From Vulcanimicrobiota bacterium (GTDB taxonomy: Bacteria; Vulcanimicrobiota; Vulcanimicrobiia; Vulcanimicrobiales; Vulcanimicrobiaceae), in contig JAFAHB010000149.1 in assembly GCA_019237435.1 (NCBI GenBank), positions 1-15,171 on the forward strand: DNA of 15,171 nt. Reading direction: 5' to 3'. Within the stretch, counting starts at the first letter, position 1, and every line of letters begins with the position of its first letter. Below the pieces are notes generated by a model, which was given only the letters and a program-made list of their open reading frames with translations, did no database searches and had not been told where the DNA came from. The position numbers and the translations under genes were made by a program. This document shows, piece by piece, positions 7,896 through 15,016 of this stretch.

Positions 7896-8689
7896 GCGTT
7901 CTCGAGCATCGCCGGAATCTCGAAGTCGTCTGCGGTCGCTTTGGGCACGATCGTCAGCACGGGTTTGCAGCGCGCGAAATCGAGCGCCGTTTCGACCGAG
8001 TCGAAGGCGGAAAGCCGCTCCAAATGCTTGATCGTCGGATATACGAGGTGCAGCGTTCCGGCTTGATGCCGTTGCAGCGCGGCCGACGGAGAGATCCACA
8101 GGCCGTCGTGCGTTTCGGCGGCATCGGCGAGCGCCGCTTGATCGGGCGGCGCGACTGCGAAGAAGAAGTGCGTGTTGTAACGGCGCGGCTCGCTCGGCGG
8201 CGTGATCCAATGCGAGAAGAGCATCAATGCGCCCGCATCGGCGTACCAATCGTGCGATCGCAGAAAGTCGGCGAACGAAAGCGTCCCGCTGCGCACCGCA
8301 GTGCGCTCCTCCGCGGCATTTTTCCAGTCGTTCGCGCAAGTGGAGATAGTTTCGCCCGTCGCCGTTCGCCCGAGCAACACCCCCGCTTCTTCGAAGAGCT
8401 CGCGCAGCGCCGCGATGAAGAGCGTTGCAGCCGCCTCTGCGCTCACGGCCGGTTCATCGGAGCCGAGCTCTTCTGGAATCGCCGCGCGAAACTCCCGCTC
8501 GATGCGTTCCGGCTCGAGCGCAAGCGTGCGCGCGCGCGCAGACTCGGTCGCGTCTTGCGCCTCGATCGTGCCGCCGGGAAAGACGAATGCGTCAGGCGCA
8601 AAGGCCGCATTTGCGCTCCGCCGCGCCAAATAGATCTCGAGGGGAGCGCGCGCCAGAATTACCGTGGCGGCCAGACGTACGATGCTCAA
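7889..8689 (-). CDS. Nudix hydrolase, NUDT19-like, with split Nudix box
   Basis: A 266-residue Nudix-fold protein. The box begins at FVFPGGTIE (Gly39-Gly40) and finishes at ALRELFEEAGVLL (Arg96, Glu97, Glu100, Glu101). Between the two halves lie about 50 extra residues, the arrangement known from NUDT19/RP2p, which hydrolyses acyl-CoA or CoA diphosphates. The later segments SHWITPPSEPRRYNTHFFFA and WISPSAAL also match that subfamily. CoA-type substrates are therefore likely, but inferred. The start is TTG at 8689; an in-frame stop lies three codons upstream, so no longer form exists, and no good ribosome-binding site is seen. It is the first gene of a three-gene operon with the metallo-hydrolase and lipoprotein and is divergent from the RpiB-like gene, 41 bases away. 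Confidence 0.88.
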   Translation of the reverse strand: MSIVRLAATVILARAPLEIYLARRSANAAFAPDAFVFPGGTIEAQDATESARARTLALEPERIEREFRAAIPEELGSDEPAVSAEAAATLFIAALRELFEEAGVLLGRTATGETISTCANDWKNAAEERTAVRSGTLSFADFLRSHDWYADAGALMLFSHWITPPSEPRRYNTHFFFAVAPPDQAALADAAETHDGLWISPSAALQRHQAGTLHLVYPTIKHLERLSAFDSVETALDFARCKPVLTIVPKATADDFEIPAMLENAW

Positions 8690-8730
8690 GCACGGCTAGT
8701 CTCGCGTTGCCACGCGGCGAAAACCCTTCC

Positions 8731-9165
8731 ATGCGGGTAGCATTGGGCAGCGACATGGCGGGCGAGCTTCCCGAGGCGATCGACGGCTGGTTGCGTTCGC
8801 ACGATCACGAGGTCGTTCGGATCGGTGCGCTCGCACCGGGAAGCAACGACGCGTGGCCGTCGGTCGGCCGCGACGTGGGCAACTGCGTCGCCAGCGGCGA
8901 GGCGCAATGCGGCGTGCTCTGTTGTTGGACCGGAACCGGCGTGAGCATCGCCGCCAATAAGGTCCCCGGCATCCGCGCGGCGCTCTGCGCGGACGCGCCG
9001 ACCGCGGGCGGCGCTCGCGAATGGAACGACGCCAACGTGCTCTGCATGAGCTTACGATCGACCGCCGTGCCGGTCGCCGAGGAGATGCTCGAGGCCTGGT
9101 TTGCCGGGAAGCCGACGGCAGACCCGGCCTATCGCGCCATGATCGACGAAATTCGTAAAGTCTAG
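8731..9165 (+). CDS. RpiB/LacAB-family sugar-phosphate isomerase-like protein with altered active site
   Basis: A 144-residue protein with the RpiB fold signature TGTGVSIAANKVPGIRAAL and NDANVL. RpiB interconverts ribose 5-phosphate and ribulose 5-phosphate. Relative to E. coli RpiB, Asp8, Cys65 (the catalytic base position) and Thr67 are kept. The active-site histidine after the first Asp is Met9 (GSDMAG instead of GCDHVG), the Gly after the catalytic Cys is Trp66, and the ring-opening histidine is Trp98 (AREWND instead of SRQHND). This looks like a coherent subfamily with a different substrate rather than decay, because the scaffold motifs are intact. ATG 8731 has no visible ribosome-binding site. 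The structured region at 9170 begins 4 bases after the stop. Confidence 0.8.
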   Translation: MRVALGSDMAGELPEAIDGWLRSHDHEVVRIGALAPGSNDAWPSVGRDVGNCVASGEAQCGVLCCWTGTGVSIAANKVPGIRAALCADAPTAGGAREWNDANVLCMSLRSTAVPVAEEMLEAWFAGKPTADPAYRAMIDEIRKV

Positions 9166-9169
9166 ATGC

Positions 9170-9278
9170 TCTTTTCGTGTGGGACTGGTCGGGCGCTAGG
9201 AGCGTAGGCCCGAAGTGAACCAGCACCGTTCACGAGGGCCTAGGCGACACGGCGAATGGCCAGTCCCGCACGAAAAGA
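9170..9278 (+). ncRNA. Candidate structured RNA: long closing stem with internal hairpin
   Basis: Bases 9170-9188 pair with 9260-9278 over 19 positions, all complementary except one U-G pair (9180/9268); 9189-9191 with 9257-9259 extend this by three pairs that include two more wobbles. After an asymmetric open region, 9205-9211 pairs with 9236-9242. A GAA/GA internal loop follows, then 9215-9220 pairs with 9228-9233 around a 7-base loop. The wobbles pair only if the plus strand is transcribed, which favours a plus-strand RNA. The outline (long closing stem, central bubble, apical hairpin) recalls 6S RNA in shape, but the length is about 109 and no 6S, SRP, RNase P or tmRNA signature is seen. 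It could instead be a small inverted-repeat element; no flanking target duplication is visible. Confidence 0.5.
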
Positions 9279-9287
9279 AAAAGCAGA

Positions 9288-9311
9288 GGGGTTGGGCACT
9301 CGCCCAACCCC
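9288..9311 (-). terminator. Rho-independent terminator, minus strand
   Basis: A perfect 10-pair stem (GGGGTTGGGC with GCCCAACCCC) closes a 4-base loop. On the minus strand it is followed after 5 bases by a T-rich run (TTTTTCTTTT, 9273-9282). The plus strand has no T-run after it, so it serves the minus strand and most likely ends the transcript of the VKOR-like gene. Confidence 0.65.
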
Positions 9312-9334
9312 CGATCAATCTGCCGTTCACCGGA

Positions 9335-9414
9335 GCGTAGAACTAACGCTACGCGGCCGGCCCTCTCTCTCGGCGGTTACGGCGACTAAGAGTGCCGTCC
9401 AGACCAGAGAGGCC
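9335..9414. other. Two further hairpins between the VKOR-like gene and its terminator
   Basis: GCGTAG 9335-9340 pairs with CTACGC 9349-9354. A longer hairpin pairs 9359-9368 with 9406-9414 (one bulged base), with an inner five-pair stem ACGGC 9379-9383 with GCCGT 9394-9398 around a 10-base loop. On the minus strand these lie between the VKOR-like stop (9428) and the terminator, making a roughly 115-base structured 3' untranslated region or a separate small RNA. No coding frame of note is present. The strand cannot be decided from the pairings. Confidence 0.4.
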
Positions 9415-9427
9415 GATTCTAACAAAA

Positions 9428-9832
9428 TCAGATGCCTCGATTCAATACGTCCGGAAGAAATAACCACCAGCCGAGGACTAGAACGCACCAGTTCACGACG
9501 TGCGAGGTCCAGCAATACGGGCATTCGCGCCGCGTCACGTAGAGCAGTGAATAGGCGAGATATGCCGACGTGGCGGCGGCGGCAAGCATGGCGGCGAGCA
9601 ACGCGATTTGCGCGATGCCGCCGCGCGCAACCCATACCGCGACGGCCACCGCGGGATAGTACAGCACGCCGACCAGCGCGTTAGGAACTCCGAAAAGGTG
9701 CGCCCTGGGCGTCTTGACGACGCTGGGTCCCCTGAGCTCGCCCCGCGCCGCGCGCCGGCTCTTGTTCAGCATGAAAAGCGATACGTATAGCCCAACTCCG
9801 CACAGAATCGTGATGACCGTCCGAATGACCAT
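9428..9832 (-). CDS. Small VKOR-like membrane protein with CPYC motif, loop cysteines missing
   Basis: A 134-residue protein with four hydrophobic segments: about residues 5-21, NALVGVLYYPAVAVAVWVA, a long Ala-rich one, and VVNWCVLVLGWWLFL. The segment HLFGVPNALVGVLYY matches the 'fGiP...lG..Y' region of vitamin K epoxide reductase homologues, and ECPYCWTSHVVNW matches their redox CXXC. Bacterial VKOR proteins normally reoxidise DsbA-like partners using a loop Cys pair plus CXXC. The loop pair is absent here (GELRGPS in its place), so electron transfer must differ or use a partner. ATG 9832 is preferred over an upstream start because a strong GGAGGAGG (9844-9851) precedes it and the first transmembrane helix starts there. 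The gene is divergent from the TVP38-like gene with only 3 bases between starts. Confidence 0.75.
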   Translation of the reverse strand: MVIRTVITILCGVGLYVSLFMLNKSRRAARGELRGPSVVKTPRAHLFGVPNALVGVLYYPAVAVAVWVARGGIAQIALLAAMLAAAATSAYLAYSLLYVTRRECPYCWTSHVVNWCVLVLGWWLFLPDVLNRGI

Positions 9833-9835
9833 CGC

Positions 9836-10486
9836 TTGAATCGCCTCCTCCGCCGGGCCGGCGCAATCGCGCTGCTCGCCGGCTCGTTCGTCCTCGCGTA
9901 CCTCGTGATCCGCGATCAACCGCGCGTCGCTCATGAGATCCGCACCATCGGTCCGCTCGCCTATCCGCTGGCCATTGCGGTCTTCGTAATCGTCGCGTCG
10001 GCGCCGTTCTCCGTTACCGATGCGCTTGCGATTATGAACGGCGCGATCTTCGGTCCGGTTAAAGGTACCCTAGTCGACGCCTTTGGACTCGTCGGGGCGG
10101 CACTGCTTGGATATTGGATCAATCGCCATGCGACCAGGCTCTGGCGTCTCGAAGAGTACCTGCATCGTCTGCCGCCCTGGGTCAAGCGCTTCCCGGTCGG
10201 ATCTCCCGCTTTTTTGCTCGCCGTTCGCATCATCCCGGGTTTTGGCGGGACGGTCGCCACCGCGAGTGCCGCGGCGTTCCGCGTGCCTATTTGGGTTCAC
10301 GTCTGGACGATGTGTGCGATCGCGATTCCGATTTGCGCACTGCTAACCATTTTCGGCGACCGCGTCACCGTTGCGCTTCACGGCTACGAGTGGCGCGCGC
10401 GCCACTATGCCCGGCATTACTGCGAGACGCATCGCTGCCCGCACTTTCATTTCCGTCGCTTGGAAACGGGCTCGCCTCCGCCGTGA
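9836..10486 (+). CDS. TVP38/TMEM64 (VTT/DedA-like) membrane protein with His/Cys-rich tail
   Basis: A 216-residue integral membrane protein. After an N-terminal helix (AIALLAGSFVLAYLVI) come the VTT-domain landmarks: APFSVTDALAIMNGAIFGPVKGTLVDAFGLVGAALLGYWINR, the amphipathic RLPPWVKRF segment, and LLAVRIIPGFGGTVATASAAAFRVP, followed by a last helix. Related proteins handle lipid transport or scrambling. The C-terminal tail after the last helix is unusual: in HGYEWRARHYARHYC and THRCPHFHF there are seven His and two Cys within about 30 residues, a possible metal-binding patch. The start is TTG at 9836; it is the only start that keeps the first helix, yet no ribosome-binding site is visible. 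The TGA stop overlaps the GTG start of RNase D as GTGA. Confidence 0.82.
   Translation: MNRLLRRAGAIALLAGSFVLAYLVIRDQPRVAHEIRTIGPLAYPLAIAVFVIVASAPFSVTDALAIMNGAIFGPVKGTLVDAFGLVGAALLGYWINRHATRLWRLEEYLHRLPPWVKRFPVGSPAFLLAVRIIPGFGGTVATASAAAFRVPIWVHVWTMCAIAIPICALLTIFGDRVTVALHGYEWRARHYARHYCETHRCPHFHFRRLETGSPPP
9844..9851 (-). promoter_or_regulatory. Ribosome-binding site of the VKOR-like gene inside the divergent reading frame
   Basis: Read on the minus strand this is GGAGGAGG, ending 11 bases before ATG 9832. It decides the start of the VKOR-like gene. It lies within codons 3-6 of the TVP38-like gene on the other strand, so the two 5' ends overlap at the transcript level. Confidence 0.6.
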
Positions 10487-11673
10487 CGGCGCCGCAGGTC
10501 GTTGCCGACGATGCGGCACTCGAGCGGCTGTGCGCTCGGGTTTCCGACGCCGATCGCGTTGGGATGGATACCGAGTTTCACGCCGAGCGCACGTACTCGC
10601 CGCGCCTCATGGTCGTTCAGCTTTCGTTCGACGACGGTGCGGCAATCGTGGACGCGTTCGCATTGCCGAAACTCGGTCCCTTGGCGCTTGCGTTGACGCA
10701 CACCACGGTCATCGGCCACGCGCTCTCCGCCGATTTGAAGATTTTCGCGGATCGTTTCGAAGTCGTGCCGCCACGCGTCTTCGATACGCAGATTGCGGCA
10801 GCGTTCTTGGGTTACGGAATGCAGGTTTCGCTGGCGGATTTGGTGCGCGGCGTTTGCGGCGTGCGACTTGCGAAATCGCAAACGGTCAGCGACTGGTCGG
10901 CGCGTCCCTTTTCACAGCGGCAAATCGAGTATCTCGTCGACGACGTCGCATATCTGTTACCGCTTTTCGACGCCTTGCGTCCGCGCCTCGAAGAGCGCGA
11001 CCGATACGAGTGGGTTTACGAAGAATGCGCGGAGCTCGGCGACATCGAGCGCTACCACATCGACGAGCGGCGGGCGTATTTGCGAATCCCCGGCGCGACG
11101 CGAATGAGTCGGCGCGAGCTGGGCGTTCTCAACGAGCTCGTGAAGATGCGCGATCGCTTGGCACGCGCGCGCGATTTGCCGGTTCGCTACATCTTGCCGG
11201 ACGACGTCGTAGCTGGACTTGCGGCGCTCAAACCGGCCCACCTCGACGATCTCGTGCAACTGCGCCGGCTCGACGGCGGCATGAAGCGTCAATACGGCAG
11301 CGCGATACTCGAAGCGGTAGCGCGCGGAATGTCGCTCGACGACGCGAACTTACCGCAGCGGCCGGCTCGTCCGGCCGCGCCGGCGCGCGATGCGCTCGTT
11401 GCGTTGTTGAGCGCCACAGTTGCGGAAATTGCTCGCGACGCCGGTCTGCCCTCAAGTCTGCTCGTCCCGAGAGCGGCCCTGGAACGGCTTGCGCGCGAGG
11501 TGCCGGCGGATCGCGAAAGCTTCGAACGCACGCTTGCGCTCCAGCCCTGGCGGCTCGCGCTCGTCGCGCAACCATTGTGGCGGCTGCTTTCGGGCGAAGC
11601 GTCGCTGAGAATCGAAGGCTACGCGGTGGGCGATCCGAAAGTACGATTGTTCGATGAATCCCCATCCGAATAG
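10483..11673 (+). CDS. rnd: Ribonuclease D
   Basis: A 396-residue 3'-5' exoribonuclease of the DEDDy type that trims tRNA and other structured RNA ends. Catalytic residues are in place: Asp29 and Glu31 in MDTEF, Asp84 in GHALSADLK, and Tyr150 with Asp154 in [11 protein letters not shown]. The HRDC-like domain follows around [25 protein letters not shown], and the C-terminal part is a second helical region as in E. coli RNase D. The start is GTG at 10483, coupled to the stop of the TVP38-like gene by a 4-base overlap; the frame is open upstream inside that gene but not homologous there. Its last 20 bases overlap the start of aconitase. Confidence 0.93.
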   Translation: MTAPQVVADDAALERLCARVSDADRVGMDTEFHAERTYSPRLMVVQLSFDDGAAIVDAFALPKLGPLALALTHTTVIGHALSADLKIFADRFEVVPPRVFDTQIAAAFLGYGMQVSLADLVRGVCGVRLAKSQTVSDWSARPFSQRQIEYLVDDVAYLLPLFDALRPRLEERDRYEWVYEECAELGDIERYHIDERRAYLRIPGATRMSRRELGVLNELVKMRDRLARARDLPVRYILPDDVVAGLAALKPAHLDDLVQLRRLDGGMKRQYGSAILEAVARGMSLDDANLPQRPARPAAPARDALVALLSATVAEIARDAGLPSSLLVPRAALERLAREVPADRESFERTLALQPWRLALVAQPLWRLLSGEASLRIEGYAVGDPKVRLFDESPSE

Positions 11674-14470
11674 CTTGGGCGCGCTCGATACGCTGCGCGT
11701 GGGCGATCGTTCCTATGCGTATTTTCGCATCGGCGCGCTCGAGGAATCCGGCGTCGCCAAACTCGCGCAGTTGCCGTTCTCGATAAAAATCTTGCTGGAA
11801 AACTTGCTGCGCTTAGAGGACGGCCACATCGTCAAGCGCGACGATATCGAAGCGCTCGCTCGGGTTGGGCGCGCGCGGCAGGAGCGCGAGATCGCCTTTA
11901 CGCCGGCGCGCGTCTTGCTGCAGGACTTTACCGGCGTGCCCTGCGTGGTTGATTTGGCCGCGATGCGCGACGCGATGGCGGAGATGGGAGGCGACCCGCA
12001 AGCGATCAATCCGTTGCAGCCCGTCGAGCTCGTCATCGATCACTCGGTGCAGGCCGATTACTTTGGCTCGAGCGATGCCTTGCAGAAGAACACCGATCTC
12101 GAGTTCGAGCGCAATCGGGAGCGCTACGCCTTTTTGAAGTGGGGGCAGGAAGCGCTGTCGGGTTTGCGCGTCGTTCCGCCGGGTACCGGTATCGTGCATC
12201 AAGTCAACATCGAATATCTCGCGCGAGTCGTCTTCCCCGGTGTCATCCTGCCTTCGTCAACCCGAGCGTGTCACCCCGAGCGGAGTCGAGGGGCGAGGGA
12301 CGGCACGCAGCACAGTGGCGAACAGCCTTTGGCCTATCCCGATACCGCGGTGGGCACCGATTCGCACACGACGATGGTCAACGGACTCGGCGTGCTCGCC
12401 TGGGGCGTCGGGGGAATCGAGGCTGAGGCAGCGATGCTCGGACAGCCCGTCACGATGCTGATTCCCGAAGTCATTGGTTTTCGTCTCGACGGTGCGCTGC
12501 GCGAAGGCCTCACTGCAACCGATCTGGTTCTCACCGTCGCCGAAATGCTCCGTCACAAGGGCGTGGTTGGAAAGTTCGTCGAGTTCTACGGCCCGGGACT
12601 CTCGGGGCTGCCGGTGGTCGATCGTACGACGATCAGCAATATGTCGCCCGAGTTCGGCTCGACCGTCGCGATTTTCCCGATCGACGAGCGTACGCTGGAA
12701 TATTTGCGTTTGACCGGCCGGCCGCCCGAACAGGTGGCTCTGGTCGAAGCCTACGCCAAGGCGCAGGGGCTCTTCCGTAACGACGCATCGCCCGATCCGG
12801 AGTTTGCCGATACCCTGGCGCTCGATCTCGCAACGGTCGAGCCGAGTCTCGCGGGTCCTCGGCGGCCGCAGGATCGCGTGCCGCTCGCGCAAGTGAAGCG
12901 TTCTTTCGAAGATCCCTTACGCGAATGGATGGCCGCGCGCGATCGCGCCAACGGCGCGGTTGCACGATTTCAAGACGAAGGCGGCGGCGGCACCGCAACG
13001 GTTGCGCCGCCCGCGACCGTTGCCGGCGGCATCGACGGCCTGGACGACGGCGCCGTCGTGATCGCGGCGATCACCAGCTGCACCAATACGTCCAATCCGT
13101 CGGTGCTCGTCGGGGCCGGACTCCTCGCGCGCAATGCGCTCGAGCGCGGCCTTCGCACAAAGCCGTGGGTAAAAACTTCGCTTGCGCCCGGTTCGAAAGT
13201 GGTGACGGATTACTTGGCAAAGGCGGGTCTGCAGCCGTCTCTCGATCGTCTCGGCTTCAACCTCGTCGGATACGGCTGCACGACGTGCATCGGGAACTCG
13301 GGACCGCTACCCTCCGACGTCGCCGAAGCGGTTGCCGACGGCGACTTGATCGTCGCCGCCGTGCTTTCCGGCAATCGCAACTTCGAAGGACGAATTCATC
13401 CGCAAGTTCGGGCGAACTATCTCGCGTCGCCGCCGCTGGTCGTTGCCTACGCGCTTGCCGGCCGGATCGACGTCGATTTGACGACCGAGCCGCTCGGCAC
13501 CGGCAGCGACGGCAAGCCCGTCTTTCTGCACGAGATCTGGCCGAGCAACGATGCGATCGAGACCACGATCGCGCAGTGCATCAGCAAGGAGATGTTCGCG
13601 CGCGAATACGCCGACGTTTTCAGAGGAGACGAAAATTGGAGGCGCCTCGACGTCGCCGCGACGCAGCTCTATGCGTGGGATCCGAACTCCGAGTACGTAA
13701 AGCGGCCGCCGTACTTTGACGGCATGCCGGCGCAGCCGGCGTCGCACGCGGATGTGCTCGGCGCGCGCGCGATTGCGATGCTGGGCGATTCGGTCACGAC
13801 GGATCATATCTCGCCCGCGGGCAGCATCGCGCGCAACAGCTCGGCGGGAAAATACTTGATGGAGCGCGGGATCGAGCCGCGCGATTTCAACTCCTACGGC
13901 GCGCGCCGTGGAAATCACGAGGTGATGGTGCGCGGCACATTTGCCAACGTCCGCTTGCGCAATGGGCTCGTCCCTGGCGTCGAAGGCGGATACACACGGT
14001 ATTTCCCCACGAACGAGCAGCTCTCGATCTTCGAAGCCTCGCGAAAGTATGCCGCCGACGGCACTCCGCTCATCGTGCTTGCCGGCAAGGAGTACGGCTC
14101 GGGATCGTCGCGAGACTGGGCCGCAAAAGGCCCATACCTGCTCGGCATCAAGGCGGTCATCGCGGAATCGTTCGAACGGATTCATCGCAGCAATTTGATC
14201 GGCATGGGGGTTTTGCCGCTGGAGTTTGTCGACGGTGCGGATCGCTCGACGTACGGACTAGAAGGCGAGGAGATTTACGACATCACCGGGCTTGCGGACG
14301 GAGTCGCGCCTCGGGGACGGCTGCGCGTCAAGGCGACGGATCCGGGCAGCGGCCGATCCATCGAGTTCGACGTGCGCGTGCGCATCGATACGCCGAACGA
14401 AGCGGAGTATTACCGCCACGGCGGCATCCTCCAGTACGTGCTGCGCAACCTGCGCAACTGGTCATCCTGA
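11654..14470 (+). CDS. acnA: Aconitate hydratase A with repeat-derived insertion
   Basis: A 938-residue aconitase of the AcnA/IRP1 type, which isomerises citrate and isocitrate in the TCA cycle with a [4Fe-4S] cluster. Cluster ligands are Cys476 in [12 protein letters not shown] and Cys542 and Cys545 in [12 protein letters not shown]. Other family blocks are [33 protein letters not shown]-type [36 protein letters not shown], and the swivel-domain [22 protein letters not shown]. Between VVFPG and LAYPDT, where family members have only a short loop, there are about 25 extra residues (from Val197) including [13 protein letters not shown], encoded by a dispersed repeat. The C-terminus ends LRNLRNWSS, and its last codons and TGA also come from a copy of the repeat. 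A glycine-rich linker precedes the cluster domain. It starts inside the end of rnd. Confidence 0.95.
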   Translation: MNPHPNSLGALDTLRVGDRSYAYFRIGALEESGVAKLAQLPFSIKILLENLLRLEDGHIVKRDDIEALARVGRARQEREIAFTPARVLLQDFTGVPCVVDLAAMRDAMAEMGGDPQAINPLQPVELVIDHSVQADYFGSSDALQKNTDLEFERNRERYAFLKWGQEALSGLRVVPPGTGIVHQVNIEYLARVVFPGVILPSSTRACHPERSRGARDGTQHSGEQPLAYPDTAVGTDSHTTMVNGLGVLAWGVGGIEAEAAMLGQPVTMLIPEVIGFRLDGALREGLTATDLVLTVAEMLRHKGVVGKFVEFYGPGLSGLPVVDRTTISNMSPEFGSTVAIFPIDERTLEYLRLTGRPPEQVALVEAYAKAQGLFRNDASPDPEFADTLALDLATVEPSLAGPRRPQDRVPLAQVKRSFEDPLREWMAARDRANGAVARFQDEGGGGTATVAPPATVAGGIDGLDDGAVVIAAITSCTNTSNPSVLVGAGLLARNALERGLRTKPWVKTSLAPGSKVVTDYLAKAGLQPSLDRLGFNLVGYGCTTCIGNSGPLPSDVAEAVADGDLIVAAVLSGNRNFEGRIHPQVRANYLASPPLVVAYALAGRIDVDLTTEPLGTGSDGKPVFLHEIWPSNDAIETTIAQCISKEMFAREYADVFRGDENWRRLDVAATQLYAWDPNSEYVKRPPYFDGMPAQPASHADVLGARAIAMLGDSVTTDHISPAGSIARNSSAGKYLMERGIEPRDFNSYGARRGNHEVMVRGTFANVRLRNGLVPGVEGGYTRYFPTNEQLSIFEASRKYAADGTPLIVLAGKEYGSGSSRDWAAKGPYLLGIKAVIAESFERIHRSNLIGMGVLPLEFVDGADRSTYGLEGEEIYDITGLADGVAPRGRLRVKATDPGSGRSIEFDVRVRIDTPNEAEYYRHGGILQYVLRNLRNWSS
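12241..12300 (+). repeat. Dispersed repeat inserted in frame within acnA
   Basis: TGTCATCCTG at 12241-12250 and TGTCACCCCGAGCGGAGTCG starting at 12269 match the core of the copy after acnA (TGTCATCCTGAGCGCAGCG at 14487). The segment adds residues absent from usual aconitases and stays in frame. Peptides like CHPERSRG are a known sign of this repeat class being read as protein in several uncultured phyla. The 3' boundary is uncertain and could reach about 12320. Confidence 0.7.
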
Positions 14471-14530
14471 CCGAAGTGCGCGTTTGTGTCATCCTGAGCG
14501 CAGCGAGCGCAGCGAGCGAAGTCGAAGGAC
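14461..14530 (+). repeat. Dispersed repeat copies at the end of acnA
   Basis: GTCATCCTGA occurs at 14461-14470 and again at 14489-14498. The first copy forms the acnA stop codon. The second continues as a tandem pair of the 9-mer AGCGCAGCG (14497-14505 and 14506-14514) and ends AGCGAAGTCGAAGGA. The start region of the next gene follows. It is the same family as the repeat inside acnA. Confidence 0.7.
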
Positions 14531-14549
14531 GTAAAACGTAGGACAAAGC

Positions 14550-14969
14550 TTGGAAGCCACGTTGTTTCTCGCCGACTCGGCGCAGGCGTCGCCCGACGGC
14601 AAACTCCATGCGCTGGGCATCGGTTGGACGCACACGAGCAGTCCTATGACGGCGCCGTCCGCCGTCGCCTTCATCCTGCACGTGCCGTGGGCCGAAACGA
14701 ATCGCCCGATCAAATGGACTCTCGACCTGCTCGATGCCGACGGCAACGCGGTCGTGCTGCAAACGGGTCCCGACACGTACTCCGGCATGCACATCGAGAA
14801 CGAGATCGAAGTCGGGCGGCCGCCGGGGACAAAGCCCGGGTCCGACATCAACGTACCGTTTGCCGTGAATCTGACGCCGATGCCGCTCCCGCCGGATAAG
14901 GCCTTCGTCTGGGTGTTGAAGGTAGGGGATCGACAGTGGCGCGCGCCGTTCACAACGCGGCCGATGTAG
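14550..14969 (+). CDS. DUF6941-like protein of unknown function
   Basis: A 139-residue soluble protein without signal peptide or membrane helix. It begins EATLFLADSAQASPDGKLHALGIGWTH, then has a central VPWAETNRPIKWTLDLLDADGNAV, then VGRPPGTKPGSDIN and LPPDKAFVWVLKVGDRQWRAPF. This order (FLADxAQ...GKLxxxG.GW, VPW...N, D.DG..V, VGRPPG..PG) is what I recall of the DUF6941 family, a small beta-rich family often encoded alone; no activity is known to me. The start is TTG at 14550, with AGGA 7 bases before it. It follows aconitase and the repeat by about 80 bases and may be read through from it or have its own start. Confidence 0.75.
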   Translation: MEATLFLADSAQASPDGKLHALGIGWTHTSSPMTAPSAVAFILHVPWAETNRPIKWTLDLLDADGNAVVLQTGPDTYSGMHIENEIEVGRPPGTKPGSDINVPFAVNLTPMPLPPDKAFVWVLKVGDRQWRAPFTTRPM

Positions 14970-14970
14970 C

Positions 14971-14993
14971 AAAGCGCTTTAGCGCATCGCTTT
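14971..14993 (+). terminator. Weak hairpin after the DUF6941-like gene
   Basis: AAAGCG 14971-14976 can pair with CGCTTT 14988-14993 around an 11-base loop. AAAGCGCTTT is itself a perfect palindrome, and GCGC TTTA GCGC offers an alternative hairpin. No proper T-run follows, so termination is doubtful. Confidence 0.25.
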
Positions 14994-15016
14994 AGGATCG
15001 AAACTTTGGGCCTCTG

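Noticed and set aside
7896..8339. N-terminal extension of the metallo-hydrolase frame
   Set aside because: These residues overlap the Nudix gene on the same strand in another frame and have no homology to the family; ATG 7895 gives the normal N-terminus.
9205..9242. SRP (4.5S) RNA apical hairpin
   Set aside because: The segment CCCGAAGTGAACCAGCA looks faintly similar, but the conserved GGAAGGAAGCAGCC-type motif and GGAA loop are missing.
9170..9278. MITE or insertion-sequence remnant
   Set aside because: Terminal inverted repeats are present, but no target-site duplication, no second copy in the window, and the wobble pairs fit an RNA better. Not fully excluded.
10371..11657. Long plus-strand open frame of over 400 codons overlapping RNase D
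   Set aside because: It is an arginine/alanine-rich frame shadowing rnd, whose catalytic motifs are all in the other frame; long shadow frames are common at this GC content.
13307..14185. Minus-strand open frame of nearly 300 codons opposite aconitase
   Set aside because: Composition is Arg-rich without recognisable domains, and it lies fully opposite conserved aconitase blocks.
14497..14520. Short tandem repeat as start of a CRISPR or phase-variable tract
   Set aside because: Only two 9-base units inside a dispersed repeat, between genes, with no spacers.
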